Positions 53,637 to 62,620 are shown, counted from the first letter of the stretch. The stretch is 64,000 bases of DNA from CAVYWD01 sp963772225 (GCA_963772225.1 CAVYWD010000003.1:682001-746000), one strand, 5' to 3'. Program-made: numbers and translations. The notes: a model not told the origin generated them from the letters alone.

Positions 53637-55052
53637 TTGCGTAGCCTCAGCGATCTCATCTCGCCGCGCTCGAAGGAGGCGCTGCGCGCGCAGCTTCTGC
53701 AGGCGCTACAGGGCGTCGGCTTCGTCGCGCAGAGCGGCGCGGGCACCGGGTCGATCACCGCCAAGGGCGTGGCGGCGGTCACTGCCACGGTCGAGCTGCG
53801 AATCGTCGGCCCCGGCGAGCTGGGGAGCGCGACTTTCCAATACTCGCTCGATGGCGGTGGCACCTGGTCCGCGCTCCAGCAGGTGCCAGTCGCGGGCGTC
53901 TTCAGTCTCCCGGGTACCGGCGCCACGGTCGTCTTCGCCGCAGGGTCGGACGCCTCAAGCGCGAGCTTCCTCGCGGGCGACCTGGCCGGGTTCGAGCTCG
54001 CGGTCCCGACGCTCCCCACGACCGCCTGGCAGCCGGGCACCGTCCCGCTCACGCTCGTCGAGAACGACGCCTACGCGCTCGAGGACTTGGGCCAGCTCAT
54101 CGCGGCGATCGCCGCGGGCGGCTTCGTCGACTACGCGCAAGGCCCGTGGCTCGACCTCCTGGCGTGGAACGTCTACGGGCTCACCCGGCGCCCGGCGGTC
54201 TCGACCAAGGGGCTCATCGTCCTGACCGACGCCGCGGGCGCAGGTCCCTTCGACATCGCCCTGGGACAGCTCTGGGTCGCGAGCGGGGACGGGAAGCGCT
54301 TCGTCAACAGCTCAGCGGGGACGCTGCCCAAGGGCGGCACGCTGACGCTCGAGGTCACGGCCGAGTCGCCGGGCCTCGCCTGGAACGTCGGCAACAACGC
54401 CATCGCGACGATGGTCACGGCGCTGCCAGGAGTCGCCGTCGCGAATCCCGATCCGGGCACGGGTACCTGGTGGACGCAGGCGGGCAACGACCAGGAGGGC
54501 GATGCCTCCCTGCGTGCCCGCTGCAAGACCCGCTGGGCAACGCTCGCGGTCGGCGCGACCGCCGACGCGTACACCTTCTGGGCGCGCAATGCCTCGAGCG
54601 CGGTCACCCGGACCAAGGTGACGGCATCCTCGGTACCTGGCCAGGTGCTCGTCTATCTCGCCGGTGCCTCCGGTGGCGTCTCGCCGGACGTGGTCGCCGC
54701 GGTCCAGGCCGACCTCACCGGGCGCGTTCCGCTCACGAGCACGGTCGTCGTCCTCTCGGCGCAGAACGTGCCAATCCAGGTCTCGGGCACGGTGGAGGTT
54801 CTGGCGGCGCAGGCCGCCTCCGCGCGGGCCGGGGCGGAGGCTGCGCTCGCCGCGTACTTCACGGCGCTCCCCATCGGCGGCGTGCAGCTTGTCGGCGGCG
54901 GCCGTGGGCTCTCGCTGGAGGCCCTCGTGGCAGCAATCTCGGGGCAGGCCGGAGTCGTCGACCTCGCGCTCAGCTCGCCGCCAGCCAATCCGTTGCTCAC
55001 GGAGATCCAGGTCGCGACCTTCGGCCTCGCGCTCACCTGGCAGCAGGTCTGA
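53637..55052 (+). CDS. Baseplate protein J
   Basis: The 471-residue protein ends with the typical J domain order (GNDQEGDASLRARCKTRW, GQVLVYLAGASGGVSPDVV, VPIQVSGTVEVLA, PLLTEIQVATFGLALTW). The N-terminal third contains an inserted beta domain (LRIVGPGELGSATFQYSLDG) similar to one in the sheath of this phage. J proteins build the baseplate wedge. The start is TTG at 53637, 3 nt after the gp25 stop. The stop overlaps the next ATG (TGATG). Confidence 0.88.
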   Translation: MRSLSDLISPRSKEALRAQLLQALQGVGFVAQSGAGTGSITAKGVAAVTATVELRIVGPGELGSATFQYSLDGGGTWSALQQVPVAGVFSLPGTGATVVFAAGSDASSASFLAGDLAGFELAVPTLPTTAWQPGTVPLTLVENDAYALEDLGQLIAAIAAGGFVDYAQGPWLDLLAWNVYGLTRRPAVSTKGLIVLTDAAGAGPFDIALGQLWVASGDGKRFVNSSAGTLPKGGTLTLEVTAESPGLAWNVGNNAIATMVTALPGVAVANPDPGTGTWWTQAGNDQEGDASLRARCKTRWATLAVGATADAYTFWARNASSAVTRTKVTASSVPGQVLVYLAGASGGVSPDVVAAVQADLTGRVPLTSTVVVLSAQNVPIQVSGTVEVLAAQAASARAGAEAALAAYFTALPIGGVQLVGGGRGLSLEALVAAISGQAGVVDLALSSPPANPLLTEIQVATFGLALTWQQV

Positions 55053-56000
55053 TGCGCTTCCGCGAATTCCAGCCGCTCACCGCGCCGCCGTGGCTGCAGG
55101 GCGCGAAGGGCACGGCGTGGCTGCGCGCCGTGGGCGACGCGAAGGACAGCCTCGTCGACCGCTGCAAGCGCGGGGTCAAGGCGAGGATGCCGCTCTTCGC
55201 GCCGACCGATGCCCTCGGGGCGATCGGCGACGAGCGAGGCATTCCGCGCAGCCCGGGCGAGAGCGACGCGTCCTACGCGGGCCGCCTCGTCGCCGCGTGG
55301 GAAACCTGGGCCATGGCCGGCTCGCCGCGCGGAGTACTCGGCGCCTTGAGCGCGGCAGGGTACGGGGACGCGCACCTGCTCATCGCGCGGCAGCTCGACT
55401 TCAGCCTGGATGCTTCAGGGGAGCTCCAGGTGGCGGCGCTCGGGCCGGGGAGCTGGGACATCGACAACCAGCCGGCCTTCTGGTCGCAGTTCCAGGTGCT
55501 CCTGCCCTACAACCCGACGCGCTGGGGCGTGTGGGCCGCGAGCAGCTTCAGCGGGCTCGCGAGCGGTCAGTCGGCGCGGCCCGCTGGCCAGCCGCAAGAG
55601 GCGGGGCTCCTGACGCTCACGGTCGCGCCGGGCGGGGCCCTCGCCGCGGCGGGCTTCCAGGTCGAATTGAATGGCTCGACCGCGAGCCAGCAGGCGCCTT
55701 CGGGGAAGCTCGTCGGAGCCCTGGGCGCTGGCGCCGAGCTGGCGGGCAGCTTCAACGCGGGCCAGGTGCTCGAGCTCGCGGTGCGGCGCGCATTCCCCGC
55801 GGCGCAGGGCCCGGAGCACCAGGTCCTCTCGCGAGATCCTACGCACCACGATGCCCGCGTTCGCGCGATGTGGCGGCATCGTCGTGCACACCTCGCCTCG
55901 GCCACTTGTCGGCTGGCCTCGCCGAGCTCTGGCCGGCCAGGGCTTCACGGTGAGCGCTTCCGCGCAGCCTTCCGAGCACGTGCTCTGGAGCCTCCTATGA
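55052..56000 (+). CDS. Tail protein I-like, interrupted by an apparent 1-nt insertion near the C-terminus
   Basis: The first 250 residues form a continuous product (AWLRAVGDAKDSLVDRCKRG, GAIGDERGIPRSPGESDASY, WSQFQVLLPYNPTRW) in the position of tail protein I, which links baseplate and fibres. After about 55790-55840 the frame as given runs through into the fibre gene. Moving one frame gives TVSASAQPSEHVLWSLL and a stop at 55998-56000 that overlaps the fibre ATG, so a 1-base insertion is likely. Corrected length is about 315 residues. The exact indel position is not clear. Confidence 0.65.
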
Positions 56001-56960
56001 CGACTCCGTACAACGGCAATCCGGACGCGGTGACCGCCCGCGTGATGCCCGCGATCCCCATCTCGGTGGACGCGGACAATCTCAACGCCGAGCTGCTCAA
56101 CACGCCCGTCACGACCCTCGCCGACGTCGTGGCGTTCCTCCAGGCCTACGGGGCGCTGCTGGGCACGAGTCGGCCCAACAACGACACGCTCACGGCGAAC
56201 GGCAACGGAGACACAGTCCCCGCCCTGCAGACCGCGGGGCCGTCCGCCGCGACGACCTACAAGCTCATTCACGAGATGGCGGGCTTCGATGCCGTTCAGC
56301 GTCGCCGGTATATCGGGCTCACGGACGGCGCCGCGTGCATCGTGGACACCGTGAACGCCTACTGGAACGGCGCGACCTGGGTGCGCGACACCGACCAGTC
56401 CGACGCGGTCCAGTGGCGAGTCGGGGGCGGACAGGCCCAGTTCCAAGTCTGGAAGGTGGGCGGGTCAGGGTGGGCCGGAACTGTTTCAATGTCCGGAGAC
56501 CAAGGCGCAGGCGCCATTGGCTTGCAGGACGGCGGGATCTCCATCTTCGGGACTTCCGCGGGCGGCTATTACTCTTCCAACCCCATGATGGGCGTGGCCG
56601 CCGCGAATAGGCTCGTCGCCAAGAACATCTGCAAGGCCTGGGGCACGATTCAGCTCGGAGCGCCGCCGTTCTGGATCGACGGCTTCAACGTCCAGTCGCC
56701 GCTCACGATAGTGAGCCAGGACTCGAATCCAGGTCACGTTTGCCTCGCCTATGTCGAGCGCGAAGTACGCGGTGGCGGCCTCCGTTATTCAGGCCCACGC
56801 CGCCGGGATGATTTGCGCGCTCGCATCCAATAAGACCCCGGCGGGATTCTATTTGCAGATGGGAGATGCAAGCGGAACTCTCCAGCCTGTCGCCATGCCC
56901 CTCTCCCAGGGCCTCAATTTCCAGATTGATTTCCTCGTCTTCGGACAACAGGACACCTAG
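55997..56960 (+). CDS. Tail fibre-like protein, interrupted by an apparent 1-nt insertion near the C-terminus
   Basis: The protein begins MTTPYNGNPDAVTARVMPAI and contains YIGLTDGAACIVDTVNAYWN and a C-terminal beta-rich stretch. At about 56745-56750 the frame changes. The last 69 residues (SSAKYAVAASVIQAHAAGMI, QLGL-like strands and FLVFGQQDT) are in the next frame. Joined, it has 320 residues. Its place after J and I suggests a receptor-binding appendage or fibre base. No carbohydrate-binding motif is recognised. Confidence 0.65.
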
Positions 56961-56963
56961 ATC

Positions 56964-57383
56964 ATGCTCACGATCCTTCAAGAACTGTGGCTCGGCCCGT
57001 GGTCCCTCTTTGGCCTGCTCGTCGCTTTCATCAGCGGCGCGAAGCCCGTTCGCCGAGCAGGGAACGGTTGGCTCTGGCGCGCCGAGGAATCGAGCCTCTT
57101 CGCTCGGGCGATGAACTACTACGGCTTCATCGGGCAGACCTTGGGCGCGGTGATCATCATCCGCGCCCAGTGGTTCGACAGCGCCTCGGTCCAGCGCCAC
57201 GAGCTCGAGCACGTCCGGCAGGGCCTCGCTTGGGGCGTCCTGTTTCCCGTCGCGTATGGCGCGGCCTTCCTCTGGGCCATGGCGACGAGCAAGACCCCGG
57301 GGACCCTGTTCGAGCGAGGGTACTGGGATTGCTACTTCGAGAGCCAAGCGCGCGCCGTCGAGAACTCGGCCCCAGGGGCCTGA
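56964..57383 (+). CDS. Membrane-associated protein with HExxH zinc-binding motif
   Basis: The 139-residue protein has a hydrophobic N-terminal segment (SLFGLLVAFISG), a second one at about residues 54-68 and a third near 90-108. Between the last two lies QRHELEHVRQG. H79-E80-x-x-H83 is the zinc-metallopeptidase signature, and the following RQG is common in small bacterial membrane proteins with this motif. It could be a peptidase acting at the envelope or a catalytically silent relative. It lies between fibre and transglycosylase genes, so a role in lysis or host modification is possible. Confidence 0.6.
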   Translation: MLTILQELWLGPWSLFGLLVAFISGAKPVRRAGNGWLWRAEESSLFARAMNYYGFIGQTLGAVIIIRAQWFDSASVQRHELEHVRQGLAWGVLFPVAYGAAFLWAMATSKTPGTLFERGYWDCYFESQARAVENSAPGA

Positions 57384-57438
57384 AGGCGTTGGGGGTGTTG
57401 GGAGGAGAGGCTTGTCAACCTGAACGAAGGGAGGAGAA

Positions 57439-57978
57439 ATGCAGCCGACCCCACCTGCAATCCAGCTCGTGCAGCTCCAGCGTTTGCCCCCACGCGTGGC
57501 GAGGTGGTCGCCAGAGATCTGGTGCGCCGCGTTCCTCTACCAGCTGGACCCGATCGCGCTCGCGGCCATCGTCGAGCGCGAGAGCCACGGCGGAGAGACG
57601 TTGAAACCTCCCGGGCCGGGAGGGGTCGGCGACAATGGGCACGGCCGCGGGCTGATGCAGATCGACGATCGCTGGCATGCAGCCTTCGTCGCGACGGGCC
57701 TGTGGTCGCAGCCCGTCTTTTCGGTGCTGTACGGCGCCAAGCTTTTGCGCGAGGCCCTCGACGCATTCGGAAACGACTACACCGTCGCGTTTGGCGCCTA
57801 CAACGCCGGCATCGGCCGAGTGCGCGAAGTGATCGCGCAGTTGCCTTCGAACGCCACGATGGCCGAGCGCATCGCCGCGATCGACCAGGTGACGACCGAC
57901 GCCTACGCCACGGGCGTCGCGCAGCTGCGAGCGATGTTCGCTCGAGCAATCGGTCCCCCTGCTGTCCCTCAAAGCTGA
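57439..57978 (+). CDS. Lytic transglycosylase / lysozyme-like endolysin
   Basis: The 179-residue protein has the SLT/goose-lysozyme core. The catalytic glutamate is in IVERESHGG (about residue 46-48). GHGRGLMQIDDRWH and VAFGAYNAGIGRV follow. It cleaves the glycan backbone of peptidoglycan and is the likely phage endolysin or a tail-associated lysin. No clear signal peptide is visible, so export would need a holin. GGGAGGAG precedes the ATG. Confidence 0.85.
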   Translation: MQPTPPAIQLVQLQRLPPRVARWSPEIWCAAFLYQLDPIALAAIVERESHGGETLKPPGPGGVGDNGHGRGLMQIDDRWHAAFVATGLWSQPVFSVLYGAKLLREALDAFGNDYTVAFGAYNAGIGRVREVIAQLPSNATMAERIAAIDQVTTDAYATGVAQLRAMFARAIGPPAVPQS

Positions 57979-58088
57979 CCTGAAGTCCCACCGCAATCGA
58001 AGTCCATCTCTTGGCGCATAGGGCGCGAAGGGGAGGAACTCCACAACCTGGCTCGCGCTTGACGCGGGGCCGGTTCACAGGAGCATTC

Positions 58089-59236
58089 ATGACCGAGACG
58101 ACTCGAATCCCGTCCCCATCACCTGCGCCCGCGCATCGAGACCGCGCGGGTCGCGCTCGTCCACCGCGACTCGGGCGGTAGCGGCGCCTCGCATGTCGGG
58201 CTGGGAGTCACCGCGGCGTACACGGCGAAGACGCTGCGGCAGCACGGCATCTGGGCCGAGGTCTGGCCTGCCCGCGATGCGAAGCATCTGGTGGAGCGCC
58301 TGCGCCACTGCGACGCTCGCGCCGACGCTCGCGGCGAGGTCCGGCCGACGCATGTCATCCTCGCGGCGCCGTGGATCCAGACCGACGACCTCGCCTCGAT
58401 GGCGGCGGAGTTCCCGGAGGTGGTGTTCGTCGTCGTCAGCCACTCGTCCGTGGGCTTTCTCGCGGCCGATCCGCACGCGATTCGTCTGCTGCGCCAGACC
58501 GCCGACCTGCAGCTCGCCTTCCACAACGTGTTCGTCGGCGGGAACTCGAAGAAGTTCACCGATTGGGCGACCGAGGCGTGGGGCGTCAACGCCGCTTGGC
58601 TCCCGAACCTGTATTGCACCTCGGAGACCTTTCCGCATCGCGACCGGCGCTGGAACGGCGGCGCTGCTGCGGCTGGGGCTCTTCGGCGCCAACCGACCGC
58701 TCAAGAACTTCCTGAGCGGAGCGGCTGCCGCCGCCGAGCTCGCGGCGCGGCTGCATGTTCCGACCGAGCTGCACGTGTCGACTGGCCGCAACGAGGGCGG
58801 CAACCTCCGCGCGCTCGAGGAGATGACCGAGGACATCTCGAACCTGAAGGTCATCCACACCGGCTGGGCGCCGTGGCCCCGCTTCCGGCGGATCCTGCGC
58901 GCGATCGACCTCGTCTTCCAGGTCAGCTACACGGAGACGTTCAATGTCGTGACCGCTGACGCGATCGCGGAAGGCGTGCCCGTGGTCGCGAGCGACGCGA
59001 TCGACTGGGTGCCGCGGTGGTGGCAGGCGCGCGCCGACGAGCCGCGCGATATTGCCCGGGTCGCTGAACGCCTGCTGCGCGATGCCAGCGCGAGCCATGA
59101 CGGGCGTCGGGCGCTCGAACACTACGTAGAGCAGGGCGTTCTCGGCTGGCAGCGGTTCCTCTGCCCGGCTGCCTCGCCGAGCTCGCACGTGACGCTGCAC
59201 TCCGGCGGGGTCGCCCCCGCCGATTTCGAAAGATAG
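58089..59236 (+). CDS. Glycosyltransferase (GT4-like), interrupted by two apparent 1-nt insertions
   Basis: The middle section (58110-58650) reads RIETARVALVHRDSGGSGAS and FVVVSHSSVGFL. The C-terminal section in the next frame has LFGANRPLKNFLSGA, a nucleotide-sugar-binding TETFNVVTADAIAEGVPVVASD and AIDWVP, typical of family 4 glycosyltransferases. Removing a C in the CCCC run near 58110 and one base near 58655-58665 joins MTETTRIPS to the rest (381 residues). Phages use such enzymes to modify their DNA, virion or host surface. The target here is unknown. GGAGCATTC precedes the ATG. Confidence 0.75.
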
Positions 59237-59442
59237 AGCCGCGCCTCGTCGAGCCCGAGCGACGCATGTGCCGCCTCACGGCCGGGGAAGCGAAGTGCCT
59301 CTCGCGGGAAATCCGCGAGCCCTTCTCTCGATTCATCGCAAGACCAGCACCTCCAGCCCCTCTTCATCGAGGAGCTGACCAATTCCCACAGCTGAAGTCC
59401 CCCCTCGGGCGCACTGAATTGCGCCCACGAAAGGAGTAGTAC

Positions 59443-59961
59443 ATGCGAAAGCAGTTTGTCGTTTCCCTCGTCTCTGCGGCGGCGGTATTCCCGGTGCTCG
59501 CCATGGCGCAGGCGGCCACCTCCACCTTGCCGGATCCGGGCACCGATCTCCTGGGCTTTGCGGGCGCGATCTTCTCGGCGTTCCAGGCCAAGAACTGGGG
59601 CGTGCTCGCCGCCCTGGGCCTGGCCGGGCTCGTCTTCCTGGCGCGCACCTTCGGCGCCAAGGCGCTCCCCTTCCTCGGCACCGACCGAGGCGGCGCGCTG
59701 CTCTCGCTGCTCGGCGGCCTCGCCATGTCCGTCTTCACGGCGGCCACGGCGCCCGGGACGCATACGTTCCTGCAGGTGCTCGGGACCGGCCTCCTGATGT
59801 CGGTGACCGCGAGCGGCGCGTACGCGCTCCTGAAGAAGCTCTTCTTCCCGAGCGACACCACGGCCACGCAGGCGCTCCAGGCCGCGGTCGCGGGGGTGGC
59901 TGCCGCGCCGCCAGCAGGCCAGGGGAGCGCGGCCGACGTGCTCAAGGACGCGGCGAAGTGA
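59443..59961 (+). CDS. Holin-like membrane protein
   Basis: The 172-residue protein has an N-terminal signal-like sequence (VVSLVSAAAVFPVLAMAQA), then three hydrophobic segments (about 45-66, 80-100, 110-128) and an Ala-rich soluble tail. Size, topology and position after the transglycosylase suggest a holin or pore-forming lysis protein. No specific holin family is recognised. AAAGGAG precedes the ATG. It overlaps the next gene (GTGA). The 206 nt before it hold no obvious gene. Confidence 0.55.
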   Translation: MRKQFVVSLVSAAAVFPVLAMAQAATSTLPDPGTDLLGFAGAIFSAFQAKNWGVLAALGLAGLVFLARTFGAKALPFLGTDRGGALLSLLGGLAMSVFTAATAPGTHTFLQVLGTGLLMSVTASGAYALLKKLFFPSDTTATQALQAAVAGVAAAPPAGQGSAADVLKDAAK

Positions 59962-60251
59962 AGCGCTGGCTCGCGGTGGGCCTGGCGCTCGCGATGGCGG
60001 GAACCGCGCGAGCCAACGAGCCGGTCGAGCTGGAAGCAGGTCAGAGCGCGCCCTTCAAGGGCGCCCTCTGCGACAAGGAGTGCGCGGCGCGCGTCGTCGC
60101 GAAGATTGATGCCGCCAACCTGGCCCGCGATCAATGCGTGGGCGAGCTGAAGCTGAGGCCGAGCGCCGCGTTGTCGCTCCTCTCCGCCGGAGTCGCGCTC
60201 GGGCTTGGCGTAGTCGTGGGCGGGGCAGTCGTCGCGATCGTGAAGAAGTAG
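59958..60251 (+). CDS. Small exported membrane protein, possible spanin-type lysis factor
   Basis: The 97-residue product has a signal peptide (LAVGLALAMAGTARA, likely cut near residue 19). A short periplasmic segment with two cysteines follows (GALCDKECAARVV plus a third C later), and then a C-terminal membrane helix (LSLLSAGVALGLGVVVGGAV) ending KK. A periplasmic domain held by a C-terminal helix next to a holin-like protein fits a lysis accessory role. This is inference from topology. A terminator follows 66 nt later. Confidence 0.55.
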   Translation: MKRWLAVGLALAMAGTARANEPVELEAGQSAPFKGALCDKECAARVVAKIDAANLARDQCVGELKLRPSAALSLLSAGVALGLGVVVGGAVVAIVKK

Positions 60252-60316
60252 TCGCTCGGGGTGCCCCGAGGCCGGCGGAGTTTCGCCGAGTAGGGGCGCT
60301 CACGCTTGAAAAACCT

Positions 60317-60362
60317 GCCCCCTGGCCGCGCTCCGTCGCTGGTCGGGGGGCCTTTTCATTTT
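60317..60362 (+). terminator. Intrinsic terminator at the end of the lysis-like genes
   Basis: GCCCCCTGGCC (60317-60327) pairs with GGTCGGGGGGC (60341-60351) through 11 pairs including two G-U. CTTTTCATTTT follows. It closes the late operon before the accessory genes. The rest of 60252-60558 shows no gene. Confidence 0.8.
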
Positions 60363-60558
60363 CCGTGCGTCGATTTCGAGACCCGTATCCGCGCGTTACC
60401 TGGCGCTGTTTAGGAGGCTCGAAAGAATGGCGCGGATGTCGAGTTGCTATTGGTTTCGACAAGAGCGTGAGTGTCCTCACGACGCGCTTGGAAACGGCGC
60501 CGAGGACGAAATCCGAGAAGAAAACCTGAGAACAACAAACCCGAAAGGAAGGACTCAG

Positions 60559-61311
60559 ATGGCCAAGAAGAGCGCGAAGAAGGCGAACGGCAGCAAGAAG
60601 GCGGAGACCAAGGCGAGCAAGAAGGTTGCGTTGATTCACATCGGCATAATGGGCTCGGGCAGGGCGCTCTGCGGCGCCGGGGGGAGAACGACGACCACGG
60701 TGGTGGTCGACGACGCGACCTGCCCGGAGTGCAAGAGGATCGCGAACCACGCCGCGGCGAAGGCCCGGGAGAGCGCCGAGGGCTCGGCGGCGGCGAGCGC
60801 TCGGGAGCCCGCCACGGCCCCGGAGAGCGGCGCGGCCGCAGGTGACGGGACCGGGGCCGCGCCGAAGCGCCAACGGGGCAACGTGGCCGCCACGAAGGAC
60901 TCCACGGGCCCGGGCGAGCGCGACCCCCGGCTGCCCCCGGTCGGCACGGTGATCAAGAAGCTCGACCGGCACGGCGCCGTCCGCTGCGAGTGCAAGGTGG
61001 TCGACGGCGGCTTCGAATACAAGGGCGAGCATTTCAAGTCGCTCTCCGGCGCGGCCTGCGCGGCGGCGAAGGACCTGGGTGTGAATGGCCAGCAGAACGG
61101 GTGGCTCTGGTGGGGCCTGGTCAAACAGGATGCCCGCGCGAAGAACCCGGTCCAGGTGCTCGAGAAGGCTTGGGACCGCTACAGCGCGCGGGTGAAGGCG
61201 CTCGCGGGCGCCGAGATGGACGCCGGCGCGAAGAAGCAGGTCGCCGAGCTCCTCGAGGACCATCGCACGAAGATTGCGGAGGCCTCCGGCTCCTTCGAGT
61301 CGGCCGAGTAG
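60559..61311 (+). CDS. Accessory phage protein with Cys cluster and RAMA/DUF2924-like C-terminal domain
   Basis: The 250-residue protein starts with a lysine-rich tail (MAKKSAKKANGSKK), then IHIGIMGSGRALCGAG and ATCPECKRIANHA, a possible metal-binding site. A low-complexity Ala/Glu linker follows. The C-terminal part (GTVIKKLDRHGAVRCECKVV, GGFEYKGEHFKSLSGAACAA, NGWLWWGL) resembles the RAMA/DUF2924 pattern, which is linked to DNA-modification enzymes in other proteins. Function is unknown. GAAAGGAAGGACTCAG precedes the ATG. Confidence 0.6.
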   Translation: MAKKSAKKANGSKKAETKASKKVALIHIGIMGSGRALCGAGGRTTTTVVVDDATCPECKRIANHAAAKARESAEGSAAASAREPATAPESGAAAGDGTGAAPKRQRGNVAATKDSTGPGERDPRLPPVGTVIKKLDRHGAVRCECKVVDGGFEYKGEHFKSLSGAACAAAKDLGVNGQQNGWLWWGLVKQDARAKNPVQVLEKAWDRYSARVKALAGAEMDAGAKKQVAELLEDHRTKIAEASGSFESAE

Positions 61312-61333
61312 GAGCGGGTGGATGGACCGCGGA

Positions 61334-61503
61334 GGCCCCGTACCCGGGAGACTCGGGGGCGGGGCCTTCGCCCACCAGGCCATCGACGCCATCAACCCCG
61401 CGCGGACGGCGCGACACGCGGGCCATCCGGAAGCGAGAGCCCCACGGGCCGATACCCGGGGGGCCCTCTTGACGCGCCACCTGACCAAAACAGGAGACAC
61501 GCC
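61334..61503 (+). repeat. Duplicated 170-nt structured leader, copy 1
   Basis: This segment is nearly identical to 61941-62113. It starts with a GGCCCCG/CGGGGCC inverted repeat (61334-61340 with 61360-61366). A highly conserved core (GCCATCGACGCCATCAACCC) follows, then a second hairpin ending in GGGCCCTCTTGACG, and finally the ribosome-binding site CAGGAGACACGCC of the following gene. The reading frame of the core relative to the downstream gene differs between copies, so the conservation is not for protein. Confidence 0.85.
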
Positions 61504-61504
61504 T

Positions 61505-61921
61505 ATGGAGAGGAAGCCAGAGCAGCAAGTTGCCGTCAATGATACGCAGTCGAAGCAGGAACAGATTGAGGAAACCATCAGGGCCCGGATTGAGGTCGCG
61601 CGCCGGGCGGCCGACTTCCTCGCGGGCTTGTTCAAGGTCACCAAGGGCAGGCCCGGTGAAAAGTCCGCCGCCGACGCTGCCACGCCGTCGTCGAGCGCGG
61701 CGCTCATGTCGGCGAAGGGCTTCCCGGTGCCGCCGGCGCCTCTCAAGCGATGCGACTGCGGCCACGCCTTCACTGCGCTGCAATGGCGCGCACTCGCGTT
61801 CACGGCGCTCGAGCGAATGAGCGACGACCTCGCCATCGAAATTCGCGAGTGCGCCGGCTGCCGCGCCAAGCTTGGCCTCATCGTCCACATCGTGCCCTGC
61901 GAGGTCGCGCAGGCCGGGTAG
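61505..61921 (+). CDS. Four-cysteine accessory protein, paralogue A
   Basis: The 138-residue protein has a variable N-terminus (MERKPEQQVAVNDTQSKQEQ), a linker, and a C-terminal metal-binding-like domain with RCDCGHAFTALQW and DDLAIEIRECAGCRAKLGLI (CxC...CxxC) ending HIVPCEV. The same domain is in the protein encoded at 62115. The cysteine pattern suggests zinc binding. I recall similar CDCG..T..W domains in uncharacterised myxobacterial proteins. Function is unknown. It lies directly behind leader copy 1. Confidence 0.7.
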   Translation: MERKPEQQVAVNDTQSKQEQIEETIRARIEVARRAADFLAGLFKVTKGRPGEKSAADAATPSSSAALMSAKGFPVPPAPLKRCDCGHAFTALQWRALAFTALERMSDDLAIEIRECAGCRAKLGLIVHIVPCEVAQAG

Positions 61922-61940
61922 CGGACTGGCTCGGTGCGCA

Positions 61941-62113
61941 GGCCCCGTTCCCGGGAGCTCCAAGGGGCGGGGCCTTCGCCCACCAGGCCATCGACGCCAT
62001 CAACCCCGCGCGGACGGCGCGACACGCGGGCCATCCGGAAGCGAGGGCCCCCACGGGCCGATTTCCCGCGGGGCCCTCTTGACGCGCGCCTGTCGAGCCG
62101 CAGGAGACACGCC
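61941..62113 (+). repeat. Duplicated structured leader, copy 2
   Basis: This is the second copy of the leader at 61334-61503, about 607 nt downstream. The two flanking hairpins, the conserved core and the GAGACACGCC ribosome-binding segment are retained. Small indels change the reading phase between copies. It could hold a promoter, an attenuator or a protein-binding RNA shared by both paralogues. Confidence 0.85.
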
Positions 62114-62114
62114 C

Positions 62115-62534
62115 ATGAACAACAAGCCAGAGCAGCGAACCCCCGTCAATGAAGTGCACGTGCAGGTCGTAGACGAAGTGAGGGCACGAACCGAAGCGCT
62201 CAAGAAGGCAGTCAAGTACCTCGACTGCCTCCTCGTCTCGAAGGGGATTGCCAAGCTTGGCGATCCGGCCCAAGGAGGCCCGACGGTGGCATCGGGTATC
62301 GGGGCCGACGCGGACGGCGCTCCCATCGAGCCGAAGCCGCGCATCATCAAGACCTGCGACTGCGGCAGGGCCTACACGCACGAGGCCTGGCCCTGGCTGC
62401 GCCTCGTCACGTTTCAGCGTCTGGAGGAAGACCTCGCCATCGAACTGCGCGAATGCGCCGGCTGCCGCGCCACCGTTGGCATCGTCGCCCACATCGTGCC
62501 CTGCCACGTCGCGCGGATGGGCGAGCGGCCGTAG
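62115..62534 (+). CDS. Four-cysteine accessory protein, paralogue B
   Basis: The 139-residue protein begins MNNKPEQRTPVNE, like paralogue A. It then has a different helical middle and the shared C-terminal domain: TCDCGRAYTHEAW, EEDLAIELRECAGCRATVGI and HIVPCHVA. The C-terminal domains are much more alike than the middles, as expected after duplication and divergence. It is followed by an intrinsic terminator. Function is unknown; two tandem copies with the same leader suggest dosage or paired specificities. Confidence 0.7.
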   Translation: MNNKPEQRTPVNEVHVQVVDEVRARTEALKKAVKYLDCLLVSKGIAKLGDPAQGGPTVASGIGADADGAPIEPKPRIIKTCDCGRAYTHEAWPWLRLVTFQRLEEDLAIELRECAGCRATVGIVAHIVPCHVARMGERP

Positions 62535-62583
62535 GCCGGATATCGAAGGACGCTGCCCAACGCCTCATCCATCGGCGACGAAC

Positions 62584-62620
62584 GCCCCTGGCCGGTCTCG
62601 GTCAGGGGCTTTTCTCGTTT
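62584..62620 (+). terminator. Intrinsic terminator after paralogue B
   Basis: GCCCCTGGCC (62584-62593) pairs with GGTCAGGGGC (62600-62609) over a 6-nt loop. TTTTCTCGTTT follows. It resembles the terminator at 60317 in sequence and ends the accessory transcript. Confidence 0.8.
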
